This document shows, piece by piece, positions 18,301 through 27,383 of a stretch of DNA of 64,000 bases (positions are counted from its first letter, which is position 1; every line of letters starts with the position of its first letter). The stretch spans positions 124,001-188,000 of the forward strand of contig NZ_LQPP01000018.1 of the NCBI RefSeq assembly GCF_002102345.1, written 5' to 3'. A program made the position numbers and the translations under genes. Below the pieces are notes generated by a model. The model ran no database searches. It was not told where the DNA came from and saw nothing but the letters and a program-made list of their open reading frames with translations. Source of the DNA: Mycolicibacterium peregrinum (GTDB lineage Bacteria > Actinomycetota > Actinomycetes > Mycobacteriales > Mycobacteriaceae).

Positions 18301-20848
18301 CGAACCGGAGATCCGTTCGGCCACCGAATTCCGCGCGCCGGACACCGAAACCGAACACGAGATCGTTGCCCTGTTCGGTGAACTGCTCGAACGGGACGGT
18401 GTCGGCGCCGACGATTCGTTCTTCGATCTGGGCGGTCACTCCCTGCTGGCCACCAAACTCGTTGCCGCGGTGCGGGCCCGGTTCGGGGTCGACCTCGGCG
18501 TGGCCGACGTGTTCGAGAACGCCACGGTGGCGGGTCTGGCCGCTCGCGTCGACGAATTGCAGGCCTCGGGCACCGGCGTTGGCCTGCCCCCGATCGTGGC
18601 TGCACAACACGACGGACCGTCGCAGATGTCGGCGGCCCAGCACCGGCAGTGGTTCCAGTTCCGTATCGACGGACCCAACCCGGTCAACAACGTGCCCTTC
18701 GCGGCCCGGCTGACCGGACCCTGCGACGTCGAGGCACTGGCAGCGGCGGTCGGCGATGTGGTTGCCCGACACGAGATCCTGCGCACCACCTACCGCGAAA
18801 TCGACGGTATCCCTTACCAGGTCATCCATCCTGCGGCCCCGGTGACGGTCCGCCGTGCCGACGGCTCCGGTGAGGACTGGTTGCAGGGCGAACTCGATAC
18901 CGAGCGGCGCTACTGCTTCGACCTGGAGAACGAGTGGCCGATCCGGGCGGCGGTGCTGTCCACTCCGGGTGCGCACGTGCTGTCCTTGATCGTGCACCAC
19001 ATCGCCGCCGACCACTGGTCGGGCGCGGTGCTGTTCACCGATCTGATGACCGCCTACCACGCCCGCCGGGCCGGTACGGCACCCGACTGGGCACCGCTAC
19101 CGGTCCAGTACGCCGACTTCGCGGACTGGCAGGCCGAAGTGCTTTCGGGCGCGGACGAGCGGATCGCCGAGCAACGCGACTATTGGACACGGCAACTGGC
19201 CGGTCTGTCGGCCGACCATGACATCGAGAACGGCCTGCAACCGGACTTTCCACGCCCGCCGGTGCCGACCGGCGAGGGCAAGGCGCTCGATTTCACCATC
19301 GACGTGGGCGTCCGGGACAAGCTCGTCGAACTCGCCCGTGAACTCGGCGTCACCGAGTTCATGGTGCTGCAGGCCGCCGTTGCGATCGCCCTGCACAAAG
19401 CCGGGCGGGGTACCGACATCGCGCTGGGCACACCGGTGGCCGGACGCACCGCCCCTGAGCTCGACGCGCTGATCGGGTTCTTCATCAACATCGTGGTGCT
19501 GCGCAACGACCTGTCCGGCAACCCGACGCTGCGGGAGGTGCTGCGGCGTTCCCGTGACATGGCGCTGGCCGCCTACAAGCACCAGGACCTGCCGTTCGAC
19601 CGGGTGGTCGACGCAGTGAGCCCGGTGCGCTCGCTGGCACGCAACCCGCTGTTCGGCGTGGTGGTGCACGTGCGGGAGGACCTGCCCGCAAGTCAGGTCA
19701 TCGACACCGGTGCCGACGGTGAAACCCTTTTCACCGCACTGGAACCCACGTTCGACGTGGCACATGCGGACCTGTCGCTCAACTTCTTCGCCGAAGCTGG
19801 TGCCGGATATCGGGCCACCGTCATCTACCGAACCGAGCTCTACGAGGCGGCCACCGCAGCGCGCCTCGTGGACTGGCTGCACCGCATCGTCGGGGCATTC
19901 GCCGGCGATGCCGACCAGACGGTGCGCGACATCGCGGTGCTCGACACGGCCGAACGCGACCTGCTCGTCGATGACTGGAGCCGCAAGGCGGTCCCGCCGG
20001 CCGGGCTGCCGCAGACCGAGGGCGCAGATCGCGTCTACCTGCTGGACGAATGGCGGCAACCGGTGGCGATCGGTGTCGTGGGTGACGTCTACTACGCCGG
20101 CGGTGCGGTGGACGAGACGGCCGGCGCGGCCACCGGTGTCGGTTCAGATCGCTTCGCGCCCAACCCCTTCGGCGACGGTCAGTTGTATCGCACCGGGGAC
20201 CGGGCCCGCTGGACGATCGACGGCCGGCTGGAGCCCATCACCACCGGTGAACCGCGTCTGCAGGCTGTCCTGGAAGGGCTCGACGGGGTGGCGGCCGCGG
20301 CGACCCGGCGTTGGGAGACCCGCGGTGCCACCACCCTGGCCGGCTATCTGGTTCTCGAAACCGGAAGCGTCGACAGCGAGACTGTCCTTGAGACCGTGCG
20401 CGCTGCGCTGCCGGAGGAATTCGTCGATGCGGTGCTGATGGTCGTCGAGAGCATCGAGCCCGCCGGGCTGACCCGTCCGCGCGTCACCACGACGGCGCCC
20501 GCCGAGCCACCGGCCACCCCGACCGAGGTGACGCTGGCGGCGATGCTCGTGGCGCTGCTCGGCGCCACCGAGGTGGGCCGGTACGACGACTTCTTCACGC
20601 TCGGCGGCGACAGCATCCTGGCCGTGCAGCTCGCGGCGCGGGCCAGGGATGCCGGTGTGGCGATGACGGCCCGCATGGTGTTCGAGCATCCCGGGCTGGC
20701 CGATCTGGCCGCCGCGATCGATGCGGCCGGTGAAACCGGGGAGCCCGTTGACGTCCACCATGAGCCGATGTCCGCCTCGGGTTTGTCGCCCGACGAGCTC
20801 GCCGCGTTGACCGCGGGATGGGGGCAGGACCAGGGGATCTCGACATGA
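15383..20848 (+). CDS. mbtE: MbtE: lysine-incorporating NRPS (C-A-PCP-C-(A remnant)-PCP)
   Basis: A 1821-residue NRPS, GTG start overlapping the mbtD stop. Domains in order: condensation (VAHHIAWDDGSW, ~185), adenylation (A3 LIYTSGSTGLPKG at ~627; A8 GRADEQVKVRGFRIELGEV at ~880), carrier (FFDLGGHSLLATKL, ~1013), a second condensation domain (VHHIAADHWSG, ~1204; the usual Gly of HHxxxDG is His), a shrunken adenylation remnant (~1550-1690, keeping A5/A7-like VYLLDEWRQPVAIGVVGDVYYAGG-type and LYRTGDRARW segments) and a second carrier (FFTLGGDSILAVQL, ~1736). The family adds N6-hydroxylysine to the aryl-oxazoline. Inference: the second carrier has no functional cognate A domain in cis and may hold the polyketide part or be loaded in trans. 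Confidence 0.93.
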   Translation: MTDMVSADSAAPRTSDARLELMRRRLAERGLASASGEPGQRDADAAGAPVDPTVLSDGQRRMWFVQSFDPSGVLLNICLSYRLDGVIDAARLHDALIAVARRHPILRTTYRADENGEPTATVHDDLTPGWTVHDLSEKSERARKLRLEVLAQREFGTAFDLGSDSPVRITLIKTGPSEHVMLLVAHHIAWDDGSWRVFFTDLTQAYSGAQLAETPRVPVSEAPDGDADLAYWREVLAAPPEPLELPGPAGSVVPSGFRSQRSTVRLSAETVRQVAALARDTGATPYMVLLAAFGALVHRYTHADDFLVATPVLNRDTDETIGYYGNTVAMRLRPQATLGFRELVEATRDTAIGAFTHQRVNLDRVVAELNPDRRHGAERMTRVSFGFREPDGGGFRPDGVTCERAELRGQHTQLPLGFMVELDAEGAVVEAEHLTEVLDADLAAQMLRHFAVLLDSALAEPDRPLAALDLFTAEDTEWLRSVSTGEQFDTPATTLAALVTEQAARTPDAIAVVYEGRHYSYREINESANRLAHWLIAQGIGTEDRVAVLLEKSPDLVITALGIVKAGAVYLPVDPTYPEDRLTYILSDSDPKTILREPVDGLENYPVTDPTDAERIRPLRPDNTAYLIYTSGSTGLPKGVPVPHRPIAEYFVWFGGDYEVTEDERLLQVASQSFDVSIGEIFGMLAAGARLVIPKPGGLGDIGYLTDLLRNEGITSMHFVPSLLGLFLSLPGVNEWRTLQRVPIGGEALPGEIADKFLATFDSLLHNFYGPTETVLNCTRYKVEGKQGSRIVPIGTPKINTTIHLLDDALQPVPVGVIGEIYIGGTHVAHGYHDRPRLTAERFVADPFNPGGRMYRSGDLARRNADGDIEFVGRADEQVKVRGFRIELGEVSSAISVDPSVGQAVVVVSDLPSLGKSLVAYITPAAGAERVEIDRIRARVTAALPEYMIPAAFVELAEIPITAHGKIDRRALPEPEIRSATEFRAPDTETEHEIVALFGELLERDGVGADDSFFDLGGHSLLATKLVAAVRARFGVDLGVADVFENATVAGLAARVDELQASGTGVGLPPIVAAQHDGPSQMSAAQHRQWFQFRIDGPNPVNNVPFAARLTGPCDVEALAAAVGDVVARHEILRTTYREIDGIPYQVIHPAAPVTVRRADGSGEDWLQGELDTERRYCFDLENEWPIRAAVLSTPGAHVLSLIVHHIAADHWSGAVLFTDLMTAYHARRAGTAPDWAPLPVQYADFADWQAEVLSGADERIAEQRDYWTRQLAGLSADHDIENGLQPDFPRPPVPTGEGKALDFTIDVGVRDKLVELARELGVTEFMVLQAAVAIALHKAGRGTDIALGTPVAGRTAPELDALIGFFINIVVLRNDLSGNPTLREVLRRSRDMALAAYKHQDLPFDRVVDAVSPVRSLARNPLFGVVVHVREDLPASQVIDTGADGETLFTALEPTFDVAHADLSLNFFAEAGAGYRATVIYRTELYEAATAARLVDWLHRIVGAFAGDADQTVRDIAVLDTAERDLLVDDWSRKAVPPAGLPQTEGADRVYLLDEWRQPVAIGVVGDVYYAGGAVDETAGAATGVGSDRFAPNPFGDGQLYRTGDRARWTIDGRLEPITTGEPRLQAVLEGLDGVAAAATRRWETRGATTLAGYLVLETGSVDSETVLETVRAALPEEFVDAVLMVVESIEPAGLTRPRVTTTAPAEPPATPTEVTLAAMLVALLGATEVGRYDDFFTLGGDSILAVQLAARARDAGVAMTARMVFEHPGLADLAAAIDAAGETGEPVDVHHEPMSASGLSPDELAALTAGWGQDQGIST

Positions 20849-23800
20849 CGACCACCGGGACACCGCCCGGCGTCGAGGACGTCCTGGCGCTGAGCCCGCT
20901 GCAACAGGGGCTGTACTCGCTGGCCGGGCTGACCGAAGGCGACGAGGGGGCGGACCCGTACCTCATCGCGATGGCCGCCGACATCGACGGGGCAGTGGAC
21001 GCCGGGTTGCTGCGGGCCTGTGCCGAAGCGATGCTGGTGCGCCATCCGAACCTGCGGGCCAGCTTCTTCCAGGGAAATTTGAGCCGCCCCGTCGCGGTGG
21101 TCCCGTCGGCTCTCGAACTGCCGTGGCGGCACGTGCAGGCCGATGACGCGCAGGCGCACGCCCTGGAATCCGAGGAACGCGCCCGACGCTTCGACCTGGG
21201 CCGCGGGCCGCTGATCCGATTCCTGCTCATCGAAAAGCCCGGGCAACACTGGCGTCTGGTGATCGTTGCCCATCACATCGCGATCGACGGCTGGTCGCTA
21301 CCGGTGTTCGTCGGCGAGCTGATCGCGCTCTACGGGGCGAAGGGAGACGCGACCGCGCTGCCCTCGGCAGTGCGCCCGTATCGCGACTACATCGGCTGGC
21401 TGGCCGGGCGCGATCAGGCGGACAGTCGGGCGCGTTGGCAGGCACATCTGTACGGCATGGACGCCCCAACTTTGTTGTCGCCGGCGTTGTCCGGACGGGC
21501 GGCCGAGCCGGGTCTGCCGGCGCGCACCGAGGTGACCCTGGACGAGCAACAGTCCGCTGCGATCTTCGAGGCCGCCCGCAAACGCGGCGTCACAGTCAAC
21601 ACCCTGTTCCAGATGGCTTGGGCGACAATTCTTTCGGTCTTCACCGACCGTACCGACGTGGTGTACGGCGTCACGGTGTCGGGCCGCCCGGACGAGCTGG
21701 CCGGTGTCGAGTCGATGGTCGGCCTGTTCATCAACACCGTGCCGCTGCGGGTCCGGGTCGATCCCGGCCTCCCGGTCGGCGGTCAGTGCCTGGCGCTGCA
21801 GCGGGAGGCTGCCGAGCTGCGTGAGCACAGCTACCTCAGCCACACCGAGTTGCGTTCACTCGGTGGGATCGGCGAGCTGTACGACACACTGCTCGTCTAC
21901 GAGAACTTCCCGCCCGGCGGGTTGGTCGGCAGCGACGAGTTCGCCCTCGGCGAGGCCGTTTTGCGGCCCGCGGCGTTGGAGAGCCTGTCCCACTTCCCGG
22001 TCACCATCGCCGCGCATCCGACCCACGGCCGGCTGACGGTGCTCGTCGAAACCCTCGGCGGGGCACTGGGACAGCTCGACCCCCGTGCTCTGGGGCTACG
22101 GGTGCTGACCGTGGTCCAGAGGCTGCTGGAGCGCTGGGAGCGTCCGCTGCGCGAGGTCGCGGTCACCCTCGATGACGAGCCGCGGCCCGCCGGTGCGCCA
22201 CCGATCTCCCAGCGGGACGGTGATTTCCACAGCGGCTTCCACACCACGTTCAGCGAGACCGCCGCCGAACGCCTCGGTTCGGTGGCCCTGAGCTGGGACG
22301 GGGGAGAGCTCAGCTATCGCGAACTCGACGAGGCCGCCGACCGCCTGGCTGCCGCGCTGATCCGCCGCGGCGTGTCCGTCGAGACTCCGGTCCCGATCCG
22401 GTTGCGACGTGGGCCCGACTACGTCGTGGCGATGCTCGCGGTGCTCAAGGCGGGCGCGATCATCGTGCCCCTGGATCCGGCCATGCCCGAGGAACGGGTT
22501 GCCGAGATCCTCCGCCAGATCGGCTCAGGCCGCCCCGCGCTGGTCGTCGACGAAACCCTGCTGGCATCTGTCGATTCCGGAGCGGACACCGACTACCGGC
22601 CCGCACCGATCTACCCCGGGCAGGGTGCCTACGTCGTGTTCACCTCCGGTACGACCGGAAAGCCCAAGGGCGTCATCGGAACCCATCAGGCGCTCCTGGC
22701 CTATTGCGCCGACCATGCCCATCAGGTGCTTCGGCCGGCGGCCGAGCGCCTCGGTCGTCCGCTGCGGGTGGCCCATGCATGGTCGTTCACCTTCGATGCG
22801 GCTTGGCAGCCGTTGGCGGCCCTGCTCGACGGGCACACCGTGCACATCGTCTCCGACGAGGTGCAGCGCGACGCCGAGGCCGTGGTGGAGACCATCGGGC
22901 GCTTCGCCATCGACATGATCGACACCACGCCGTCGATGTTCGCCTCCCTGCGGGCGGCCGGCCTGCTCACCCAGGTGCCGTTGGCGGTGCTGGCGCTTGG
23001 CGGCGAGGCCATCGACACCGCCACCTGGCAGGGGATCCAGGCCGAATGCGAGCGCACCGGGATGTCGGCCCACAACTGCTACGGCCCGACCGAGACCACG
23101 GTGGAAGCTGTCGTCGCGTCCATCGCCGAGTATGCGCAGCCCGGTATCGGGCGTCCCACGGAGTCGACCGCGGCCTACGTCCTCGACAGCTGGCTTCGCC
23201 CGGTCCCTGACGGAGTGTGCGGCGAACTGTATTTGGCCGGTGGTCAATTGACCCGCGGCTATCTCGGCAGACCAGGGGAGACGGCCGGACGGTTTGTTGC
23301 CGATCCGTTCACGCCGGGTGCCCGGATGTACCGCACCGGTGACGTGGTGCGCCGACGGGTCGACTCGCATGCTCTCGAGTTTCTCGGCCGCAGCGACGAT
23401 CAGGTCAAGATCCGCGGTTTCCGGGTGGAGCCAGGCGAGGTGGCCGCGACGCTGCATGCCCATCCCGGGGTGCGGCATGCCCATGTGGCGGTACGGCAGC
23501 ACCGCAGCGGGCCGCGACTGATCGCCTATGTGGTCACCGACACCCCGGTCACCGAGTTGCGGGAAATGCTCACCGACACCCTGCCAAGGCATTTGGTGCC
23601 CCACCACATCGTTGCGGTCGACGAGATTCCACTGACCACCAACGGCAAGGTAGACGATGCCGCGCTGGCGGCGCTGGGTACCGGAGGACGCTCCGAAGGG
23701 GCCGAGCACCCCGCCACCGACACCGAGCGGCTGCTGGCCCAGGTGCTGTCCGAGGTGCTGGGGACCGCTGACGGCTCGGGCGTGGACGTCACCGCCGACT

Positions 23801-25281
23801 TCCTCGATCTCGGCCTGGACAGCATCGTGGCCTTGTCGGTGGTCCAGGCTGTGCGGCGCCGTGGCGTGGCCTTGCGTGCCCGCCTGATGTTGGACTGTGC
23901 GACGGTCCGCGAGCTCGCGGCCGCGATCGATGCCGATGCGGACGCCGTCGCGCAGGACCGAGATGCCGTCGACCACGCCGCACCCGAAACCACCCCGATC
24001 CCGCTGCTGCCCAACGGGCGCTGGCTGTACCAGTACGGCGACCCTCGCCGGCTGGCCCAGACCGAGGTGTTCCGGCTGCCCGGCGGGATTACCCGGGCAC
24101 AGCTGGAAACCCTGCTGCGCAATGTGATCGACGGACATGAGGTGCTGCGCACCCGCTTGGACCTGGAGACCCTGACGCTCGTCCCTCATGAGCGCGGTGA
24201 GGTGCTCTCGGAGGCGATCGGCTCGGGTGAGGTCGATGCCGCGGTGGCCGAACAGGCCGACCTCTCCGTGCAACGCCTCGATCCTGAGAACGGGTCGATG
24301 CTCGACGCGGTGTGGCTGCATCACCCGCAGACGCAGGGTGGGCTGCTGATCCTCACCGCCCACGTGCTGGCACTGGACCCCGCATCGTGGCGGATCCTGG
24401 TCGGCGAGCTCGAAAATGCCTGGCATGCACTGGCGTCCGGGCGGACGCCGCTGCCGGTGCGGGAACATACCTCGCTGCGGCAGTGGTCCCGGCTGCTCTC
24501 GGACCGGGCCGCCACGCTCGACACCTGCGGCTTCTGGGAGCGGCAGTTCGATGGTGAGGATCCGAACATCGGTGCGCGCCGGATCGATCCGGCTGCCGAC
24601 CGGATGGCCGGGGTGACCATCAAGATGGCCTTCGCCGAACCCGACGTGACGGCCCGACTGCTCGCCGGCGCAGTGCCGGTGACCGAGGCGCTGGCCGCGG
24701 CAACCGCTCGGGCGCTGACCGATTGGCGCCGCCACCGTGGTCAGCCGACGCCGGCGCCACTGCTGGCGCTGGAAACCCACGGCCGGTCCGATGCGGTGGT
24801 GTCCGGCCACGGCGACGTCGATACCGGTGACACCGCCGGATTGCTCAGCATGATCTACCCGTTGCGGCTGACCGCCGACGACGTCAGGGGGGTCGCCGCG
24901 CAGGTGGCCGCCATCCCCGGCGATGCCATCGACTACGGCCTACTGCGGTACCTGCGTGAGGACACCGGCCTGCGACTCGGTACCTACCGGGATCCGCAGG
25001 TGCTGCTCAACTATCTGGGCCGCATCGAACTGGATGCGGCCGATCACGCCCTGCTGCAGGACCGTTCGTTGCAGACCGGGGTGTCCCCGATTCCCGAACC
25101 GAATGTCGCTGTGCGCCATGAGCTGACGATCATGGCTGCGGTGATCGACCGCGACGGATCGGCCGTCCTCGGCACCCAGTGGCGGACCCTGCCCGACATT
25201 CTGTCCGCCGAGGACATCGCCACCCTGCAGGAGATGTGGCTGGACGCATTACGAGAGGTGTTGCGAGAGGTGACCCCATGA
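20845..25281 (+). CDS. mbtF: MbtF: terminal lysine NRPS (C-A-PCP-E-like)
   Basis: A 1478-residue NRPS expected to add the terminal lysine, which becomes the seven-membered cobactin lactam. Domains: condensation (VAHHIAIDGWSLPV, ~143), adenylation (A3 VVFTSGTTGKPKG, ~598; A8 GRSDDQVKIRGFRVEPGEV, ~848), carrier (FLDLGLDSIVALSV, ~986) and a C-terminal epimerase/condensation-like domain (~1050-1478) with LLNYLGRIEL and GLLRYLRED motifs typical of E domains. In that domain the HHxxxDG motif reads HVLALDP, so the second (catalytic) histidine is lost. The ATG overlaps the mbtE stop (ATGA at 20845). No thioesterase is fused, so release and cyclisation chemistry is unassigned. Confidence 0.93.
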   Translation: MTTTGTPPGVEDVLALSPLQQGLYSLAGLTEGDEGADPYLIAMAADIDGAVDAGLLRACAEAMLVRHPNLRASFFQGNLSRPVAVVPSALELPWRHVQADDAQAHALESEERARRFDLGRGPLIRFLLIEKPGQHWRLVIVAHHIAIDGWSLPVFVGELIALYGAKGDATALPSAVRPYRDYIGWLAGRDQADSRARWQAHLYGMDAPTLLSPALSGRAAEPGLPARTEVTLDEQQSAAIFEAARKRGVTVNTLFQMAWATILSVFTDRTDVVYGVTVSGRPDELAGVESMVGLFINTVPLRVRVDPGLPVGGQCLALQREAAELREHSYLSHTELRSLGGIGELYDTLLVYENFPPGGLVGSDEFALGEAVLRPAALESLSHFPVTIAAHPTHGRLTVLVETLGGALGQLDPRALGLRVLTVVQRLLERWERPLREVAVTLDDEPRPAGAPPISQRDGDFHSGFHTTFSETAAERLGSVALSWDGGELSYRELDEAADRLAAALIRRGVSVETPVPIRLRRGPDYVVAMLAVLKAGAIIVPLDPAMPEERVAEILRQIGSGRPALVVDETLLASVDSGADTDYRPAPIYPGQGAYVVFTSGTTGKPKGVIGTHQALLAYCADHAHQVLRPAAERLGRPLRVAHAWSFTFDAAWQPLAALLDGHTVHIVSDEVQRDAEAVVETIGRFAIDMIDTTPSMFASLRAAGLLTQVPLAVLALGGEAIDTATWQGIQAECERTGMSAHNCYGPTETTVEAVVASIAEYAQPGIGRPTESTAAYVLDSWLRPVPDGVCGELYLAGGQLTRGYLGRPGETAGRFVADPFTPGARMYRTGDVVRRRVDSHALEFLGRSDDQVKIRGFRVEPGEVAATLHAHPGVRHAHVAVRQHRSGPRLIAYVVTDTPVTELREMLTDTLPRHLVPHHIVAVDEIPLTTNGKVDDAALAALGTGGRSEGAEHPATDTERLLAQVLSEVLGTADGSGVDVTADFLDLGLDSIVALSVVQAVRRRGVALRARLMLDCATVRELAAAIDADADAVAQDRDAVDHAAPETTPIPLLPNGRWLYQYGDPRRLAQTEVFRLPGGITRAQLETLLRNVIDGHEVLRTRLDLETLTLVPHERGEVLSEAIGSGEVDAAVAEQADLSVQRLDPENGSMLDAVWLHHPQTQGGLLILTAHVLALDPASWRILVGELENAWHALASGRTPLPVREHTSLRQWSRLLSDRAATLDTCGFWERQFDGEDPNIGARRIDPAADRMAGVTIKMAFAEPDVTARLLAGAVPVTEALAAATARALTDWRRHRGQPTPAPLLALETHGRSDAVVSGHGDVDTGDTAGLLSMIYPLRLTADDVRGVAAQVAAIPGDAIDYGLLRYLREDTGLRLGTYRDPQVLLNYLGRIELDAADHALLQDRSLQTGVSPIPEPNVAVRHELTIMAAVIDRDGSAVLGTQWRTLPDILSAEDIATLQEMWLDALREVLREVTP

Positions 25282-26660
25282 GTACCCCATCGGCCCCCAC
25301 CCTGGCCGTCATCGGTGCCGGGCCCAAGGCCATTGCGGTGGCTGCCAAGGCCGCCGAACTGCGGGCGATGGGCGTGCCGGCCCCCGAGGTTGTCGTCGTC
25401 GAACGCGCCGGGGTGGCCGCCAACTGGCAGGCCGTCGGCGGTTGGACCGATGGCAACCATCGCCTCGGCACCGGACCCGAGAAGGACGTCGGCTTCCCCT
25501 ACCGGTCGTCTCTGGTGTCGCGGCGTAATGCCGAACTCGACGAACGAATGACCCGGCACAGTTGGCAGGCTTATCTGATCGCCACCGGCGGATTCGCCGA
25601 ATGGGTGGACCGCGGCCGGCCCGCACCGACCCACCGGCGCTGGAGCCAGTATCTCGGCTGGGTGGCCGAGGACATCGGGATGAACGTGGTTCTCGGTGAG
25701 GTGGAACAGATCTCGGTCGATGGTGACGCCGGCGGTGCCGGCAATTCAACCGACGCCGGCGGTGCCGGCAGTTCAGCCGACGCCGGCGGTGCCGGCAATT
25801 CAACCGGTGCTCCCCGGTGGGCGCTGCGCACCGCCGAGGGCACCGTGTGCGCCGACGGCCTGATGATCACCGGGCCCGGTCAGGCCGAGCGTTCGGTGCT
25901 GCCGGGCAACCCCCGGGTGATGTCGATCGCCCAGTTCTGGCATCAGGCCGGCAAGCACGAGATGATCACCGCGGAGCGAGTCGCCGTGATCGGAGGCGGC
26001 GAGACGGCCGCTTCGATGCTCAACGAGCTGTTCCGCCACCGGGTTTCGACGATCACCGTGATCTCACCGACGGTCACCCTGTTCACCCGCGGCGAGGGAT
26101 TCTTCGAGAACACCCTGTTCTCCGATCCGACCGGCTGGACCGGGCTGACTCTGGCCGAGCGCCGGGATGCCTTGGCCCGCACCGATCGTGGGGTGTTCTC
26201 GGCGCGGGTGCAGGATGCCCTGCTGGCCGACGACCGCATCCGTCACCTGCGGGGGCGGGTCGCACATGCAGTGGCCCGCGACGAGCGGATCCGCCTGACC
26301 CTGTCGACCAATACCGGCGGCGAAGCGGTCGAGACAGTCCACGGCTTCGATCTGGTGATCGACGGGTCCGGCGCCGACGCGTTGTGGTTCGCCCCGTTGT
26401 TCAGCCAGGACGCGCTCGACTTGCTCGAGCTCGGCCTCGGCGGTCCGCTGAGCAGTGATTCGCTGCAGGAGCACATCGGCCATGACCTGGCACTGACCGA
26501 TGTGTTCCCCAAGTTGTTCCTGCCGGGGCTGGCGGGGCTCACCCAGGGCCCCGGCTTCCCGAATCTGAGTTGTCTCGGCCTGTTGTCCGACCGGGTACTG
26601 GGTGCGAACCTGGTCCACCCCTCGATGAGGAGACTCGATGAGTTCCAATCCGTTCGATGA
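25278..26660 (+). CDS. mbtG: MbtG: lysine N6-hydroxylase
   Basis: FAD- and NADPH-dependent N-monooxygenase of 460 residues that hydroxylates the lysine side-chain amine(s), creating the hydroxamate iron ligands. The FAD motif [15 protein letters not shown] is at the N-terminus (~11), the substrate/flavin region [12 protein letters not shown] at ~66 and the NADPH motif [16 protein letters not shown] at ~236. Its ATG overlaps the mbtF stop (ATGA at 25278). Residues ~150-176 contain three nearly identical 9-residue Gly/Ala/Ser/Asn-rich repeats. They are encoded by a 27-bp tandem repeat and look like a surface-loop insertion between the FAD and NADPH domains. Confidence 0.93.
   Translation: MSTPSAPTLAVIGAGPKAIAVAAKAAELRAMGVPAPEVVVVERAGVAANWQAVGGWTDGNHRLGTGPEKDVGFPYRSSLVSRRNAELDERMTRHSWQAYLIATGGFAEWVDRGRPAPTHRRWSQYLGWVAEDIGMNVVLGEVEQISVDGDAGGAGNSTDAGGAGSSADAGGAGNSTGAPRWALRTAEGTVCADGLMITGPGQAERSVLPGNPRVMSIAQFWHQAGKHEMITAERVAVIGGGETAASMLNELFRHRVSTITVISPTVTLFTRGEGFFENTLFSDPTGWTGLTLAERRDALARTDRGVFSARVQDALLADDRIRHLRGRVAHAVARDERIRLTLSTNTGGEAVETVHGFDLVIDGSGADALWFAPLFSQDALDLLELGLGGPLSSDSLQEHIGHDLALTDVFPKLFLPGLAGLTQGPGFPNLSCLGLLSDRVLGANLVHPSMRRLDEFQSVR
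25725..25805 (+). repeat. 27-bp tandem repeat, three copies, inside mbtG
   Basis: Three contiguous 27-bp units at 25725-25751, 25752-25778 and 25779-25805. The first and third are identical; the second differs by two substitutions, changing Asn to Ser and Thr to Ala. Each unit encodes D-A-G-G-A-G-(N/S)-S-(T/A). Because the unit is a multiple of three, copy-number change leaves the frame intact. Confidence 0.95.
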
Positions 26661-26850
26661 CGAGAACGGCGCATTCTGCGTACTGGTCAACGATGAGGAC
26701 CAGCACAGCCTGTGGCCGGCATTCGCCGAGGTGCCCGCGGGCTGGCGGGTGGTCTTCGGTGCGGCCGGCCGGGCCGAGTGCCTGAGCTACGTCGAGCAGA
26801 ACTGGCCGGACATCCGGCCCCGCAGCTTGCGTGAGGCGCTGGCCGGCTGA
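26638..26850 (+). CDS. mbtH: MbtH: NRPS adenylation-domain chaperone
   Basis: Founding-type MbtH protein of 70 residues. It shows the family signature NxExQxSxWP ([10 protein letters not shown], ~18-27), W in PAGW (~35) and the C-terminal DIRPRSLR. MbtH-like proteins bind adenylation domains and stabilise or activate them; here MbtB, MbtE and MbtF are the likely partners. It overlaps the 3' end of mbtG by 23 bases and closes the operon, 12 bases before a convergent gene. Confidence 0.96.
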   Translation: MSSNPFDDENGAFCVLVNDEDQHSLWPAFAEVPAGWRVVFGAAGRAECLSYVEQNWPDIRPRSLREALAG

Positions 26851-26862
26851 GCAGGCGGGGTG

Positions 26863-27177
26863 TCACACAGGGTTCGGGGCGAGCGCGTCCATGTCGAACA
26901 ACCGGGCATGCAGGATGGTGCGGTTCCGAAGCGCCGAACGGACGGCCCGGTGCAGCCCGTCCTCCAGGTAGATGTCGCCGCGCCACTTCACCGCGTGCGG
27001 AAACAGGTCGCCGTAGAAGGTCGAGTCTTCGGACAGCAACCGGTCGAGGGCGAGCACCGTGGTGGTCGTGACCAGCTCATCGAGGCGCAGCTGCCGCGGC
27101 GGGATGCGGGACCAGTCCCGGTGGGAGAGCCCGTGCTCTGGGTACGGTTTGCCCTCTTGGACGCCCTTGAAGATCAT
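26863..27177 (-). CDS. conserved mycobacterial protein of unknown function (Rv2375-like)
   Basis: A 104-residue protein starting MIFKGVQEGKPYPEHG with GGAGG about 10 bases upstream of the ATG at 27175-27177. The frame stays open to 27273, where a GTG would give 136 residues; I prefer the shorter form because of the ribosome site. From memory M. tuberculosis has a protein of this size and sequence type divergent from hrcA. No signal peptide or membrane segment is present. The segment DLFPHAVKWRGDIYLEDGLHRAVRSAL has a D-G-x-H-R core reminiscent of ParB/sulfiredoxin-like folds, which is only a hint. Function unknown. Confidence 0.75.
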   Translation of the reverse strand: MIFKGVQEGKPYPEHGLSHRDWSRIPPRQLRLDELVTTTTVLALDRLLSEDSTFYGDLFPHAVKWRGDIYLEDGLHRAVRSALRNRTILHARLFDMDALAPNPV

Positions 27178-27383
27178 CGCCGGCCCGCCTCCGTCGCAGT
27201 AGCGCGCGGTGTTGCCATCGGCATAGTTGCCTAGGTTAATACGCTTGTGGGTTGGCACTCGCGCCGGTGCCACCTGGTGTGCTGGTGTGGACCTGTCACC
27301 GCAGAATCGGTAAACCTGCTGCTGGTCAGTAAAATGAACCGAGCCAAATGCACACGTCGCTGCTGCGAAGGGTAGGTGAACAG

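Noticed and set aside
22525..24810. 761-codon open frame antisense to mbtF
   Set aside because: Shadow frame: no motif, no ribosome site, and the sense strand encodes a continuous NRPS.
27230..27245. IdeR half-site (TAGGTTAA) between the Rv2375-like gene and hrcA
   Set aside because: Only one half of the palindrome is present; it probably occurs by chance.
27251..27275. CIRCE-like half (TTGGCACTC) upstream of hrcA
   Set aside because: The matching GAGTGCTAA arm is not at the required 9-base spacing, so it is not a CIRCE operator.
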